A stretch of 64,000 nucleotides of DNA from Pohlia nutans (GCA_022496805.1 CM040103.1:21862820-21926819); one strand, 5' to 3'; positions 13,335 through 25,098 are shown, counted from the first letter of the stretch. Made by a program: numbers and translations. Notes: a model not told the origin generated them from the letters alone.

Positions 13335-13853
13335 TCCTCCTCGACCGCAGGAACACCTCGTCAAAAACTCCTCCTCGAGCAAAACCCAATGGGAAAAATC
13401 CCGAGTGGAGAAAAGAGTATGTCCCGTGAGTGCTGGCAACATGCGGCAGAAGACGATCGTGCCGGGGTGTCCTAGTCGCCGGTGCCATAGCTGAGCCTTG
13501 GGAAGTACCGTGAGGTTGCAAGAGCAGTCATTGGGCGCAGTGGCCGTAATCATCAACTCATAGAGTCCAGTAGTGCCCGCTTTCACCGTAGTGATTACTT
13601 GCATTCCTTTGCGCAATTCTAGTGCCTCATCATCATCGCCTTCCCCAACTGTGGAAGCGTGGATCCCATTCGCTCTCAAATCCCGGTAGCTGATCAGACT
13701 CCGGGGGGCGCCAGGAGCAAACATTGCTCTTTCAAACCTGAGGGGGAATCCCCCGGGCAATACTATTGTTGCCCGGCCCTCCCGGAATTTAAAATTTTTC
13801 GGCTTTCGGCGATGGTGAGTATGTTGCACTCTTGCCAGGATCCGCGCATGCAA
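13335..13853 (-). pseudogene. Pre-integrase fragment of the copia polyprotein
   Basis: The frame overlapping the end of the Gag-protease frame, offset by -1, continues the polyprotein through LPGGFPLRFE and the conserved LWHRRLGHPG pre-integrase motif, then stops at the 3' LTR. The switch falls in the A5-T4-A3 tract near 13790. I see no canonical slippery heptamer, so a one-base indel is more likely than programmed frameshifting. The integrase catalytic core and everything downstream are deleted. Confidence 0.8.
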
Positions 13854-15073
13854 GTAGACTCAAAGAACTGGGGGTCCCTAAATATCGAGTGAGTGGACGC
13901 GCTATCGAGGAGTACTAAGTCAGACCGTGGACTCTGCCTAGACATCTGGACCATGTAATTCTCGGGGTCAATGTCATTGAAAGAGGGTGCATCGAGAGTG
14001 TGCACTTCTCTCTTCTCCTCTTTCAGTTTTTGGAGTTCTCGATACATGTCTATGAAGTACTCAGGAGTGCGGCACTCGCGTGCATAATGGCCATGACGAC
14101 CGCATTTGTGGCACGCACCCCAGGATGGACTAGACCTATCGGTGTGACTAGACTGACCTTGCGACTGATATGGTTTGTCATATCGTTCGTAAGGTTCACG
14201 GCGGTCATGGGGATACCTGTGTTGATCACGATGATCGTTGGTGTAGTGATGGTCTTGACGGTGCGAGTTGTAATGATGGTCGTCGCGGCCATAATAGGAA
14301 CGACTGTCTCGACCCCTGCCGCGTCCTTGTCCGCCTCGGGGGTGACACTTAGCCGCCTCCGTACTGTGAGTTTTGTGTGCTGGTGTAGGCTGTGTGGATG
14401 CAGGTGCAGGTGGCGGAGTTGGCGGTGTTGGTGCTTCGGTAACATGAATCTCCCGTGCCGGTCTTGCCTCCGCGTTCTTCAACAATATCTGCTGTTGCTT
14501 CTCTGCTAATAGGAGATATGACATTAGTTCCGAGTGACGTTTGAATTTCATATTGCGGTATTGCTGAGCAAAAATAGCAGTAGCAGGAGGGAAGGTGGAG
14601 AGAGTCTTATCGATTAATTCCGCATCCGTGACCTTGTCGCCGCAGAGTCGTAGTTGTACTGAAATTCGATGGAGTTCGGCGTTGAAGGCTTGAAAGTTCG
14701 GAAAATCGAGGACACGGAGATTCACCCAGTCGTTGCGAGCTTGTGGGAGGAAGAGCGTTTCTTCATGCTTGAATCGTGCCTGCAGCTGGGTCCAGAGCTC
14801 CGCAGGTTCGTGTACTTGGATGTATTGCTGGCATAGCGATGCGTCTATGTGTCGGCGGATGATGAGTAAAGCCTGCCATTTCCGTGGCGATGGGAGTGTC
14901 CTTGCGGTTTCGGCATCCAGCGTTCCATCAAGTTCTTCTGCACACAAATAGGTAGAGACATCGTTGTTCCACTCTAAGAAATTGCTACCATCTGATTCTA
15001 AAGCATCGAACATGAGGGTTTGTGTGCAAGTTTCTTTGACAGAAGTAGCCATAACTATTGGGGTGGACGTCAT
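13763..15073 (-). CDS. Copia-type Gag with zinc knuckle and protease motif
   Basis: 436 codons from ATG at 15073, behind a leader of about 377 bp after the 5' LTR. The first 230 residues match the UBN2-like copia Gag fold in style (SNFLEWNNDV near the start, then a helical region). Next come a P-rich linker, an R/H/Y/D-rich basic stretch, a CCHC knuckle (CHKCGRHGHYAREC) and the aspartic protease motif LDSASTHS. The frame runs out shortly after the protease at an AAAAATTTTAAA tract, where the continuation lies in the -1 frame. Gag packages element RNA in cytoplasmic particles. Nearly intact Gag with no polymerase suggests trans-mobilisation. Confidence 0.88.
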   Translation of the reverse strand: MTSTPIVMATSVKETCTQTLMFDALESDGSNFLEWNNDVSTYLCAEELDGTLDAETARTLPSPRKWQALLIIRRHIDASLCQQYIQVHEPAELWTQLQARFKHEETLFLPQARNDWVNLRVLDFPNFQAFNAELHRISVQLRLCGDKVTDAELIDKTLSTFPPATAIFAQQYRNMKFKRHSELMSYLLLAEKQQQILLKNAEARPAREIHVTEAPTPPTPPPAPASTQPTPAHKTHSTEAAKCHPRGGQGRGRGRDSRSYYGRDDHHYNSHRQDHHYTNDHRDQHRYPHDRREPYERYDKPYQSQGQSSHTDRSSPSWGACHKCGRHGHYARECRTPEYFIDMYRELQKLKEEKREVHTLDAPSFNDIDPENYMVQMSRQSPRSDLVLLDSASTHSIFRDPQFFESTCMRGSWQECNILTIAESRKILNSGRAGQQ

Positions 15074-15450
15074 CTAGAGCTAGGTGAGAGAGCATGAAGA
15101 AATTTGTTTTTATGTCTATCTACTGCGTCTAGAAATCACGGGGAAAAATCATGAGTATTCTAAGAAGAGCATGTAGAGAGATCAGAGAGGAAGGAAAATA
15201 AAACGAGGATGAAGAAATCGAGATAGGAAAATAAAACGAGATAGGAAAAAAAAAATCGTGAAACAACAACGGGCTAATCGGGTACACTAACAATGAAGAG
15301 AAACCTGCAGTCAAAAACACAAGAGAGAGCAAAAAATAAATAAATAAATCGAGGAATGGCTAATAATTGAAAAATAGACAGGGGAGGAGAGCCTCGGGAG
15401 TATCAGAAGCATGCAGCAAGGAAGTAGCGGGAGCAATCGTGCTGATAACG

Positions 15451-15729
15451 TGTTGAGTAGAAGGAAAAACAGAAATGCAAGAAGAAGTAAGGAGCCTTCA
15501 CGGCCCTCGTTTATATACACTCCGTGGTAGGTAGAAACAGATAGAAGAGTGGTGGCGCAGTTAAGAGAGCTACCTCTTAACTGCCGGTCTAACTACCTGA
15601 TGTGGTAGGTGGGATTATCCGCCCCTATCTTTACTCTAAGTCAACTGTGAGAGTATCCTAGTAGTGCACCCGGGAGTCTATCCGGATGGATGAGGTATCC
15701 GGAAGCTTCCAAGGTTGCTTATCCTAACA
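15451..15729 (-). repeat. 5' LTR of the copia-type element
   Basis: 279 bp; on the element strand it starts TGTTAGGATAAGC and ends CTACTCAACA. It differs from the other LTR at five positions that I can see, all transitions, which gives about 98 percent identity and a fairly recent insertion. Confidence 0.93.
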
Positions 15730-15891
15730 TTTTCAATTGCTAACGAGATTCAAAAGTAGTAACCCTAAGGGAAATATTTAAGCCCTATAACTTATGAGAG
15801 AATCTTGCTTATAACTTCTACTCTGTTGAATGAAGTGCCCATCTATACTTTTTGGAAATAGTACCAGAGTAAATTACAAAGAGAATCATAC

Positions 15892-16439
15892 TTAACCCTT
15901 TAAGGTCCCGATTCAACACTGTTTTCAAAGATTCGTTATAAAATGTTTGATGAAAAATTAAAATGGAGTTGATGTACAAAGCAAAGTTATAAATGTCAAT
16001 GTGAAGATAATATCTATACGGTTGGATTCATCATATTTATTATTAATATTCTTTAATTAATTTTGCAAGGTTTTCTCTTGAAATTCAATTAAAAATCCAA
16101 AATTAACATTAAAAATTTTAAAAATATTGTAATGAAATTGGAATAACATGCACTACAAGAGGGTATGGTTTTCACTATTTGATTCTTCTTAATATGGAAA
16201 ATCATGTTTAAGGTCTCACTTTTTGAACTAAGCATGAAACTTGACATAAACCACTTTTGCTATTTTTCAAAAACTCTCAATATCTTATCTTGAAGATCCA
16301 TACCGTACAAATGGTAATCAACTAGCACAAGAATTTTTTTAAAAATGAATGGATGAAAAACATCCAATTGTGTGGTGAAGGGACGCGTCCAGAATCATCC
16401 ATCGTCCCGATTCTGGACGCAGGCGCGTCTAAGGGTTAA
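15892..16439. mobile_element. TTAA-flanked MITE, family B
   Basis: TTAA at both ends. The left terminus reads CCCTTTAAGGTCCCGATTC. The right end carries a GTCCAGAATC...GATTCTGGAC inverted repeat before the terminal TAAGGG. About 548 bp, non-coding. Same family as 27634-28182, 37843-38390, 40518-41452 and 41836-42384. Confidence 0.85.
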
Positions 16440-16483
16440 AATGTAATTTTGGGTGTGAAAATTAGGAAAGTGATGTCTAAGGA

Positions 16484-16690
16484 TTAACCCCTAAATGATA
16501 GAGGGGCTAATGACAAAACCTAGATGTGTTATAAAATGTTACTTTTGCAACTTTGATGAAGTGTGGTCTGAAAAAAATGAAAAGCATGATGTTTAGTAAT
16601 TATCGGTTCGGTCAAACTTTCAAAATTGTTTTAGATACTCATTTGATGAATTTTGAAGCATTTATCCATGAATATTCATTTAGGGGTTAA
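16484..16690. mobile_element. Small TTAA-flanked MITE, family D
   Basis: Ends are TTAACCCCTAAATG and CATTTAGGGGTTAA, about 207 bp. It shares its right-hand TTAA with the next element at 16687. It resembles, in reverse orientation, part of the element at 26495-26830. Confidence 0.75.
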
Positions 16691-17495
16691 CCCTTTAGTG
16701 CCCAACAAACCACATTATGGTCACTACAACGTCCAAAATGCAAATAGCAGAGAATCCGTCAAGAATTGGAACTTCAGTTTTGAAGTTCAGATTTACCCAC
16801 AAACATTACGCACCTTCCAGAAAAAGAAATTTTCAATTTGGAATTGTACAACTATCAAAATACATATCAACAGAACGCAAAAATACTGCAAATACTTCAA
16901 AATACAATAAATACTTACAAATACAACATATGTACTGTGTAGTATTTCTTATGTTTGGAAGTTTGTTTTCTTGTTTTATTTTTTTGGATTGTGTTCTCTT
17001 CTTCATCTTCCATTAGTGTGTGTAATCTGATCTTGACTAATGTACCCACTCCTGTCAATTTTCAACGTATAAAATTTTGTCCTAAACCGTACATGGAGAA
17101 GTCACTTTCACTTATAATCTCACAATAATTATGTGTGAGTCTATTTTTGATATGAAAGATTGCAACGGAGAGGTGTTGACATAGGGCATAGCTGAACTTC
17201 TTTGCTTTTATTTTGAAAATTTACCTCAAATTATATTTAACTTTGAAGTCACACACCCCCCAAAATCTCGTATTTGAGCGTGCATTATACAGTTCAAATA
17301 CATACTATAATCTTCCGATCCCACCATCGGATGATTCTCAAATTTTAATAAAATGTGTGCTCTCGAGTTGAGAATAGAATTGTACGGTTCCTTTCTAATT
17401 TAACTCATTCTATTTTTGGTAGTCTCAACCACAGTGGAAAAATCTACTGAAATCCAGGGCTCTGAGCTACAATACCCTGGACACTAAAGGGTTAA
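16687..17495. mobile_element. TTAA-flanked MITE, family C
   Basis: About 809 bp, TTAA at both ends. Termini read CCCTTTAGTGCCC on the left and, reverse complemented, CCCTTTAGTGTCCAGGG on the right. A CCAGGG...CCCTGG inverted repeat lies just inside the right end. The AT-rich interior is non-coding. A diverged relative starts at 45804. Confidence 0.8.
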
Positions 17496-17651
17496 GGTAC
17501 CATAGGTAGAGAGTAAGGTTGGCACTTGTGTAGAGCAATTATTTTATTTCAAAAATAAGGTTGACAAACAGATTACCAAAAAATATATCCTTCAAGATTC
17601 TCTTTGTTAGAAGTACATTTACCGTGTTAATAATTCCTATTAGAACATGTG

Positions 17652-17789
17652 TTAGTTATGTACTTTGACAAAGTTGTTAGTTAACAACTTGTAAGCGGCG
17701 TAGCCGTAGTTGCCGTAGTAGCCGTCATAATCGTCATAGCCGTTTTGGCGGTAATAGCCGTAGTCTTGTAGGTAATTGACTACGTGTGT
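17652..17789 (-). pseudogene. Gly/Tyr-rich coding relic
   Basis: On the minus strand a 45-codon open stretch encodes alternating Gly, Tyr and Asp (for example GYDDYDGYYGNYGYAAY) and ends in a stop at 17652-17654. It is GC-richer than its surroundings and shows strict triplet periodicity on the minus strand (TAC/TAT and GGC codons). It has no start codon and is closed upstream by TGA. It looks like the last exon or end fragment of a glycine/tyrosine-rich protein gene. I cannot name the family. Confidence 0.45.
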
Positions 17790-17803
17790 TCACACTTGGT
17801 GTG

Positions 17804-17828
17804 AATGGTCTAAGTCACTTAGACCATT
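17804..17828. repeat. Short perfect hairpin
   Basis: 12-bp arms (AATGGTCTAAGT and its complement) around a single C. It lies next to the Gly/Tyr-rich relic. Function unknown. Confidence 0.6.
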
Positions 17829-17829
17829 G

Positions 17830-18820
17830 TATAAGAGCTTGGGGGTGAGGCTCTTGATCATATCTTGATCATACCTCTACGGTTGGGTGGAGAGCTCCAA
17901 TTTCATTTGCATTAGTAAAACTCCTATCTTCATAAACACCTCTTGTTTTTCTACACTCTTTTTCATCATACAAAACATGCATTATAAAATTAAAGAAATT
18001 TGATTTTTTTTAGCAATTATTTTTAGAGTACTTTATACCGATCCGCCCTCCATCTATAAGAATATAATAGGAACCATTTTTAAATGTTTATTTTGATGCT
18101 TTTAAGTATATGTGTCTTCTATGAAAAGAATCCAAGTTGTATTTTTTTATAAATAACATATTTTAGAATCCAAAAAGATATTCTAATTCATACAATGATT
18201 TGATTCAATGTATAAAATTGTCTGCCTATGGGATATATTTTATGACCCAATTTCAAAATAGTGTGTTCCTAAGGACATCCAATTTCTTTCCCAAAGTATC
18301 GTTTTGACATCCAATGTTTTTGCCATAATGCCCCTTATACTCACTTAGGACCTTGGGCATAGGCTATTGTAGTTTGCAACAAATTTGAAAGAGGTTTAGC
18401 GTGAGGTGGTTAGTTGGGTCCTAATTATTATACTAGCAAGCAAGTATCAACACTAGTAGAAAAAGTGTACTAGGGTACCATGTTACAATTTGAGAACGTG
18501 GTGCGAGAGACCTATTTTGGGCACTAGCTTGGTACAATGCTTGTGCGTTGTGGCATGCTACCCTAAATACCGCTTTTCCATTTGTATAGGACTAATGTAA
18601 GTAGGTGGGACATTGAGTAATCCGGGCTTGGGGTATCACACTACCAACTACTACTAAAATTAACTTGTACTTGTACTTGTAACCGTCGCCCACTGGATCA
18701 CTCAACTTGATTATGGCTTCAAGTTCAAATTAAATGTTCATTTATCAAGGACCTTTTAGCATTGATAAGAGAAATTAATTTGATGAGCGTGGTTAAAAAT
18801 TAGGGCTATGATGTTTTGTA
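17830..18820. other. AT-rich intergenic sequence
   Basis: No gene seen. A stretch at about 18450-18600 starts ACTAGTAGAAAAAG and ends in a weak inverted match (CTTTTCCATTTGTATAG). This might be a decayed CACTA-like MITE, but the inverted repeat is too poor to call. Confidence 0.4.
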
Positions 18821-18824
18821 TCAT

Positions 18825-19126
18825 AAGGTAGAGGGCTCATAAACCGATCAAATTTCAAGTTAAACAAGTTCCTCATGGAGTGTTCAAAAGAGTTTTTTTG
18901 GGAGAATGTGCAAACTTTGTTGGAGAGCATAGATGGTGGAATTAAAATTTTCCAATTTTTCTTTATTTAGTTATGAATTTTGGAAGGTGATGTCATAGGT
19001 GTTCCTTAAACCAATCAAGTTGTGGTGTACATTTGAGAGTGGGCTTGAAGGCTAGAATCTTCTTTCTGAGAAGATTGACCTAGTGCACGATTTTAGGTCT
19101 TGCAGGGATTATGAGCCCTCTACCTT
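18825..19126. repeat. Inverted-repeat-bounded segment
   Basis: AAGGTAGAGGGCTCATAA near 18825-18843 is repeated in inverse orientation (TTATGAGCCCTCTACCTTA) near 19108-19126, about 300 bp apart. This could be a decayed MITE. No target duplication identified. Confidence 0.5.
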
Positions 19127-22100
19127 ACTTCACATTTTTTGTGTTGGCTTAAAAATACATCAAGCTTGAATGATCTATTCTTCTAATGTTGACTATATTG
19201 GAAAATAACCTCATATGACCAAGTTGTGGCAAACAATGCTTACGATTCCAATTGGTACTTCTTGTGAAAGTGGTTTTTTAACTCAAAGTCAAAATTACAT
19301 TGTCATCTTTACAACGTAGTTTGACTCTTGTAACATTATTTGAAATTTTTTAATAGCTTTGAAAATTTTCTAGTAAAGTTAATCAATTTTGAAAAAGTAT
19401 GCATAAGGTAATATACTATGAAAGAACACGACATTTGGAAATTGATTTATGGTGATTGATATTTGCTTCTCATTTGTTGAGAGAAAAATCCTTGCACTTA
19501 TGTACATGTTTACTTTTTAGACCGCAACATTTTATGCCTCCTTTGGTGTTTAATTAAAAATTTGAAATTAAATCAATATTTGTGGAAAATATGACTAAGA
19601 CATCCAATTTTATTTTTTCAAGGTGTCCATTCACTTTTAGAAAATGCCAAATAAATCAACAGAAAATCAACAATTTCTTGTTGTTTTGGGCACTAGCAGT
19701 CATGACTTGACAGTTTTGTATTGCGTTCAACAAATGTCTCCTAGTTTTTGTTGATTTTAGCAATATATGAAAAATTGTGGCCATATCAATAGAAATTGAA
19801 CAAGTTTCATTAATTACCAATTTAGTAAATGTTGAAAAAGGCATCATGATGCATTAATTTTTCAAAAACATGAAAAAATAGGTTACAAAATATAAATTTT
19901 AGATTAATTCTATGAAATTAAAGTCAACAAGTTCACCATATATAATAATGTAGTAATACTATATATTATATGTTTAACAATAATAACATAATACTATATA
20001 TTATAATACTTATTTTGAAGTTTTATATTGAAGTTTTGTTTTCAAAAATGTCAATCCCAATTGTAAGAATGTTCTAGTAGGCAATTTACACTATGTTTTG
20101 TTTAAAAAAAATTGTTCCTAAACTTGATAGGAAATTTCATCAAAAATAACAATTTTCAATTTTTTTGAAAGTTTTCTAGATGTACAAAAAAATCTTGCAT
20201 GTTCTACAGCAAAAAAAAAAAGGAAAAAAAAAAGTTTTTAACAACCCTGAAAATATCCAAAGTTTTTTGTAAAAAAAAGCTTCCAACCCTTATGATTTTG
20301 TCCAAAAATAAATAAAAAAATTTGTAATATAGCTAAATTATGCTAAAGTCCGTTGTGAAAAAAACTATCAGCTTCAACCTATTGTGATTTTGTCTAAAAG
20401 AAAAATCCTTTTTTTTCCTAGATATACAAAAGAGCTTGCACAATTTACAAGGCCCGGTAAAACCGTGGTAAACGTTGCGGTATTGTTCAAGCAACCCAAC
20501 AAATTTCCCCGGTCAATCCAAAGCTTTTTCTGAAGGCAGTCCAATTTTTCCCTTGGCCAGTCTCATTTTTTAATTGGACAACCCTGAATATCAACCCAGG
20601 AGGCTATGATTTTTGTCTTGGTGGAAAAAATAATTCCAGCCAAATTTGATATTTTTTTTGGAAAATTTCTTTTTTGAAATTTTTTTGAATGTTTTCGATC
20701 AACAAATTTTTGTTGATCAATGAGCTAGATAACACATCTAAAAAAAACAAGAACAAACAATAGATTTCAGTGCAATATATGTTGTTTTGAACATCAATTC
20801 TTTAGTAGTGTGTGGGAAAATATGTCGTGACAGTATTCATCATGAGTGCAATTGATATGTAGACGTGGCCCTGAATGTAAACTCCCCACGAAAGAGAGTG
20901 CTTTTGGTACTTTGACTTTATGAAACTCTTGAAATGAGATGAAGGTTTGGGAACTCCTTATCGAAGTTGATTGCACTCCTTAGTTTCTCCTCATAAGTAA
21001 GACGCCTCTTGAAGTTGTTTGGTTTGGGAGATGTGAGGAGGAAATCCCACGTTGAAGCCGTAAATTGGTGCTTATTTTTCTACCTCCACCATTTGTCGTG
21101 GTTTGATTTCCAACAAGTCCGTGATGATTAGTTTCTTGCCCTATCTGCGCTCCACCATATCCGCTCTACTTTAGTTGACAACGATCAATTTTCTATTCCT
21201 TTGGATCGACAGTTTAGGGTAAGGGAGAGTCATGTTTGATGTCTTCCAAAGCAAATGTTGAGCATTAACTTTGAAGTCCTTATTCGTGAAATGACCCAAG
21301 TGTTTGAAGAACTCCCGCTTGAGAGACAACATTTTCTTGTTAAATTCTTTGGCTGCATTAAAAGACTTCTAGATCTTTGGATTTATCATGTCACCTAGCT
21401 TCGGCATGCTTGGTCAAGAATTTCTCCCACAGTTCCAATGTGTCATTGGGCAAGGTGGTTATTTGAATTTTGTGAATGATATCTAGTTGTCCTTCATACC
21501 GGCTCCCTCTTTCTTTGGGCTAATGTTCTGAAAACTTGTATATAAACAGGGCCATGAACTTCTACTCGGTAAACAATTTGAATTGAATTGTCAGTGTGCG
21601 ATCGGGATGCATTACACATATCTGCTCCATTTATCCTACTATTCTTGACTTGAGGATAGTGCGAGGGATAGTAACAACGGACTAAGCTCGCTTTTTATAT
21701 CGTCTCGTGATTTTTGGGGCTTCTTCAATAATTGGTTCTTGTCAACGGGTATCAAACAAATCTTCTAATGACTAAGTTACATAAAATGGGCAAGTTCCGA
21801 AATGGGCAAGTTACATTAAAAGGTTGAAGCGTTAATTGAGGTAATTGTTTTTTAAATATAAAATTACTATTGATGTTTTTTATGAATAGTCTTAATCACA
21901 TATGAATCTATTTTCAAAAATCTAATCATACGTTCAACTTGTAGAATCAAATTTTAACAACTCTTTCTTTATATCATTGTTTTGTGACTTCATTTAAAAA
22001 CACAAAAGACAATTGGAGGTTGGATATGGAAGGTGTAGCAGATTTACATGGCAAAAGGTATATTCTTCTCAGTTGGTTTATAATATACATTATTATTATA

Positions 22101-22425
22101 TAATTTTTCTCGTACTTTTGAGTATCACCAACTCTTTCTTTTATTACAGTAAGGTTTATATCCTTAATTACTAGGATGTGTTTGAAATCAAAATTTTGGC
22201 AATTCTAAGATGTAGTAATTACAGTTTTCTCTCAAACAATGTTGCTTGAGTTCATATACAAATAGAGTGATCTTGAACATTCTCTATGGAAAATAATTTT
22301 TTCAATTTGTTTGTACGCAGGAATCCTCTTGTGCTCTGTTGGAGCATATGTTGAATGATCATGGAGCTTTCCGCTTACAACCATTTGAAAATGAAGCCGA
22401 AAATTGGATTATGGCTTCATAATGC
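19127..22425. other. AT-rich intergenic sequence, no supported gene
   Basis: Long A and T tracts and poor coding signal. Around 20980-21790 the composition is less biased, like old coding sequence, but frames are interrupted everywhere and I recognise no family. Confidence 0.5.
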
Positions 22426-22919
22426 AGTATTAAAAGCTCAATTCGTGATATTGAAGACATTGGTAGGAAATCCCTTCTGTCCTTGATGCTTGAGCTTCAA
22501 AATTTGAAAAGAAAAAGTATGAAGTCCAAAGTTCGTACAAGTATTTATAATTCGTATTACAAGATTTTGAATGCTACAAAGGATAAGGAGGCATCAACAT
22601 TGTGGCTTCTAAAGCACAATGTTTCATCTGCAAATGAATTATTTGAGATCTTGAGGACTTCCAATGATGACATTTTGATTGCAAATGGTTTCTCGATTGT
22701 TCAAGATGATCGCAAATCTAGGAGTATTTCTAACCGCCATTCAAATTTGTCAAGGTTATTGGATTAGAGCAAAGATTGCCACATGAGACATCCACGTTCG
22801 GTGCATCACTTATTGCACCAACTGCTACAAGTTACAAACGAGGTTTAGTCTCTAATCTTAATGATTTTGTTGTCATATGTGCTTTAGTAGAGCGGGCTAT
22901 TACTAATTTGATAGAGGTA
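22426..22919 (+). pseudogene. Unrecognised decayed coding segment
   Basis: After a plausible acceptor (TGCAG at about 22421-22425) one frame stays open for about 110 codons with helical, protein-like composition (RDIEDIGRKSLLSLMLELQ; later ANELFEILRTSNDD). Near 22735 the coding signal moves to another frame (VIGLEQRLPHET, then SNLNDFVVICALVERAIT) and ends at GAG/GTATTC, a possible donor. This pattern suggests a real exon with one frameshift. I do not recognise the family. It may be a gene relic or an old transposon-encoded protein. Confidence 0.4.
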
Positions 22920-22997
22920 TTCTTGTTTTTTTTTTATAGTGAGGGTTTGTTTAATTCATTCAATTGATCCATGTTTACATAATAAGGATGATGTGGG

Positions 22998-23225
22998 TCC
23001 TTTGACACACATGGTAGTTTGTGATCACACATGGAATTTTATGTATAGGCATAAATTTTTCACAAAATGTCTCCTTTTTAATTGGGTCACACATGCATGA
23101 AGCTAATTTCTCATAACATTTATAGTAAAAAGTCCACAGTTCAAAAAGTGCAAGATGGATAAAAAAACGGAGTTTGATTCTATACATCATTAAAAAATGC
23201 ATAGTTGGACCCTTAAAGGTTAATG
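22998..23225. mobile_element. Partial family F TTAA element
   Basis: The sequence (TTTTTAATTGGGTCACACATGCATGAAG onward, in part) parallels the right half of the element at 24522-25098 and ends with TTGGACCCTTAAAGGTTAA. The left half is missing or too diverged to see. Confidence 0.5.
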
Positions 23226-24521
23226 GACCAATTACAACTATCACTTATTTAAAGTACAGGACAAATTTCACATGTGCAATCAAGTACAAAAATCGAACTA
23301 AATCTACTACACTAAATAGTGCATTTAGATTGCCCCTCCTTAATTTCTCTACATTTTACACTATATAAATGTTTATTGTTATTCTACGAGGACGTAGTAA
23401 TTTTCATCAATAACATAAGCTCAAAGAGACCGATGCGCTGAACTGTTCAAGTGGTGACTCATAAGAGTAAACTCAAGGAGACCCATGCTCCGCTTCATGT
23501 ACAACTGGTGACTCGCGAGGTTAATTTTTGAAGGTAATCAAGGCAACCTAATTTTCTAGCTCAGGGGGGAGCACTGTCAAAAATCGTAGAAACAACGTGC
23601 GATAAAAAAATAGGGTCTAATATATTCATTGTAGATAAATTTTGCAAAAAACGTAGATATAATATAGGGGGGTTTTAAATAGTGAAAGATGTTTATATGT
23701 AAAATACCATCACATATAATGGCCTCTTTTATCTAGTCACTATATGTAAAATAGTGTGGAAACAATTACTAGGGGTGGCAGGTTTAGGATAGGGTCTGCA
23801 CTAGTGGATGAAAAGAGGTCATTTTCTGTTGCAAAAGGTTGGATGGATGACTTTGCAACTTAGTTGGCTTGAACGTTATTGAACCAACGTATTCAATGTG
23901 GAGTTAATGTTCTCTACCTATGTGCCGAGAGGGAAAAAATGGTGTGTAAGAAACAAAACACGGTGGAAGTAAAAAATGGACAATCGTTGGGCTCCGAAAA
24001 AAATGGGGTATAGTCAAAAGAATTGGTTACTTGGGGTATAAGGAAAAAATGCAGTATAAGTAAAATAGGGTTTTTTAAAAATGATTCCCCCAAAATTTAT
24101 AATTACTAATAGAGTGTATTAAAATACAAACATTTACCTTTATTTTGAAAAATACCATACCTTATAATCTTTTTTACAAGGTAAATAGCCACTCAATAAA
24201 TAAGTCCTAAGCGCACTTGTATGCAAAATATAAGAGGGAGTGCACCCCCCGAGTTTTCTAGGCAACCTAAATACACTATTTTGTGTAGCCTTAGAGGGTG
24301 GTTTAAAGGACTTGGCTCACTCTCCAAATGTAATGTGTCTACTTGCCCCCTAAGCTATTTCAAGATATTTATCATCGAAAATATTGGATACAAGATGGTT
24401 TGAAGGTTTGCATCGAGAATGCTTTTTAACACCATCATACACTTTGCTCATCACCTTGGGCCTCTACCTATCCAATCAGCTATTGGAGAAGCCATGTTGA
24501 GTGTGGAATATGCTACACCAT
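23226..24521. other. Intergenic sequence
   Basis: No supported gene. AT-rich, with A-rich patches around 23930-24080. Confidence 0.45.
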
Positions 24522-25098
24522 TTAACCCCTAAATGCCTAGAGCCCTCTCCAAATTCAGCAGTTTTGCAAAGATGCATTATAAAATGCAACCTAGAGGGAT
24601 ATTTTGAACTTGATATACGAATAAAAGTTGTACATTATGAATTTTAGATTCTATCCATACGGTTAGATCTATAATTGCTATTACCAATAATTTTGTATAA
24701 TATTTGGAATGTGAAATTCAAAATTATTTTGTAATTCAATTATGAATAAGATATTGACAATCTACGGATGAAATTCATTGTGATTGGTTGAAATGTAATA
24801 CTCTAAGTGTAGTGATTTTTGGAGATTTTTTGGTTGCTTAATTTTATGAGTTGACTTTTTTTAGATCACTTTTACACTGAAATCTTCAATATTTTGGGTG
24901 AATCACTACAAAATGAAACGAGGCATAAAAAATTCGCAAATCATCCCCTTTCTAATCGGATCACATATGCATGAAGCTAACTTCCCATAGAATCTACAGT
25001 AAAAATTCCACACTACAAAAAGTGCTTGACGGATGAGAAATTTTGGATGAAATCTGTACATCGTCCAAAAAATGGACGCTTAGGCAGTTAGGGGTTAA
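24522..25098. mobile_element. TTAA-flanked MITE, family F
   Basis: About 577 bp. Left terminus is TTAACCCCTAAATGCC; the right end reads GTTAGGGGTTAA with the palindrome GTCCAAAAAATGGAC just inside it. Relatives at 22998-23225 (partial), 33506 onward (interrupted) and 48901-49478. Non-coding. Confidence 0.82.

Larger units (their letters stand above)
13055..15729 (-). mobile_element. Short Ty1/copia-type LTR retrotransposon (gag-protease only)
   Basis: Complete insertion of 2675 bp. Two 279-bp direct repeats start TG and end CA on the element strand (minus), and the 5-bp target duplication TTTTC lies at 13050-13054 and 15730-15734. Next to the 5' LTR the element-strand sequence CGTTATCAGCACG resembles primer-binding sites of plant copia elements. 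A purine-rich tract (GGTCGAGGAGGAG) abuts the 3' LTR. The internal region codes for Gag, a zinc knuckle, a protease motif and a stub of the pre-integrase region. Integrase core, reverse transcriptase and RNase H are absent. The layout resembles the TR-GAG class of non-autonomous elements, which depend on a full-length relative. Confidence 0.93.

Noticed and set aside
13780..13800. Programmed -1 frameshift between the copia Gag-protease frame and the pre-integrase frame
   Set aside because: The AAAAATTTTAAA tract does not present an X XXY YYZ heptamer in the zero frame, and downstream polymerase domains are deleted; a simple indel is more likely.
14000..14509. Plus-strand open frame of 169 codons with hydrophobic, membrane-like composition
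   Set aside because: Antisense shadow of the His/Arg/Asp-rich Gag linker and zinc-knuckle region.
18450..18600. CACTA-type MITE starting ACTAGTAGAAAAAG
   Set aside because: The right-hand inverse match is poor and no 3-bp duplication is visible.
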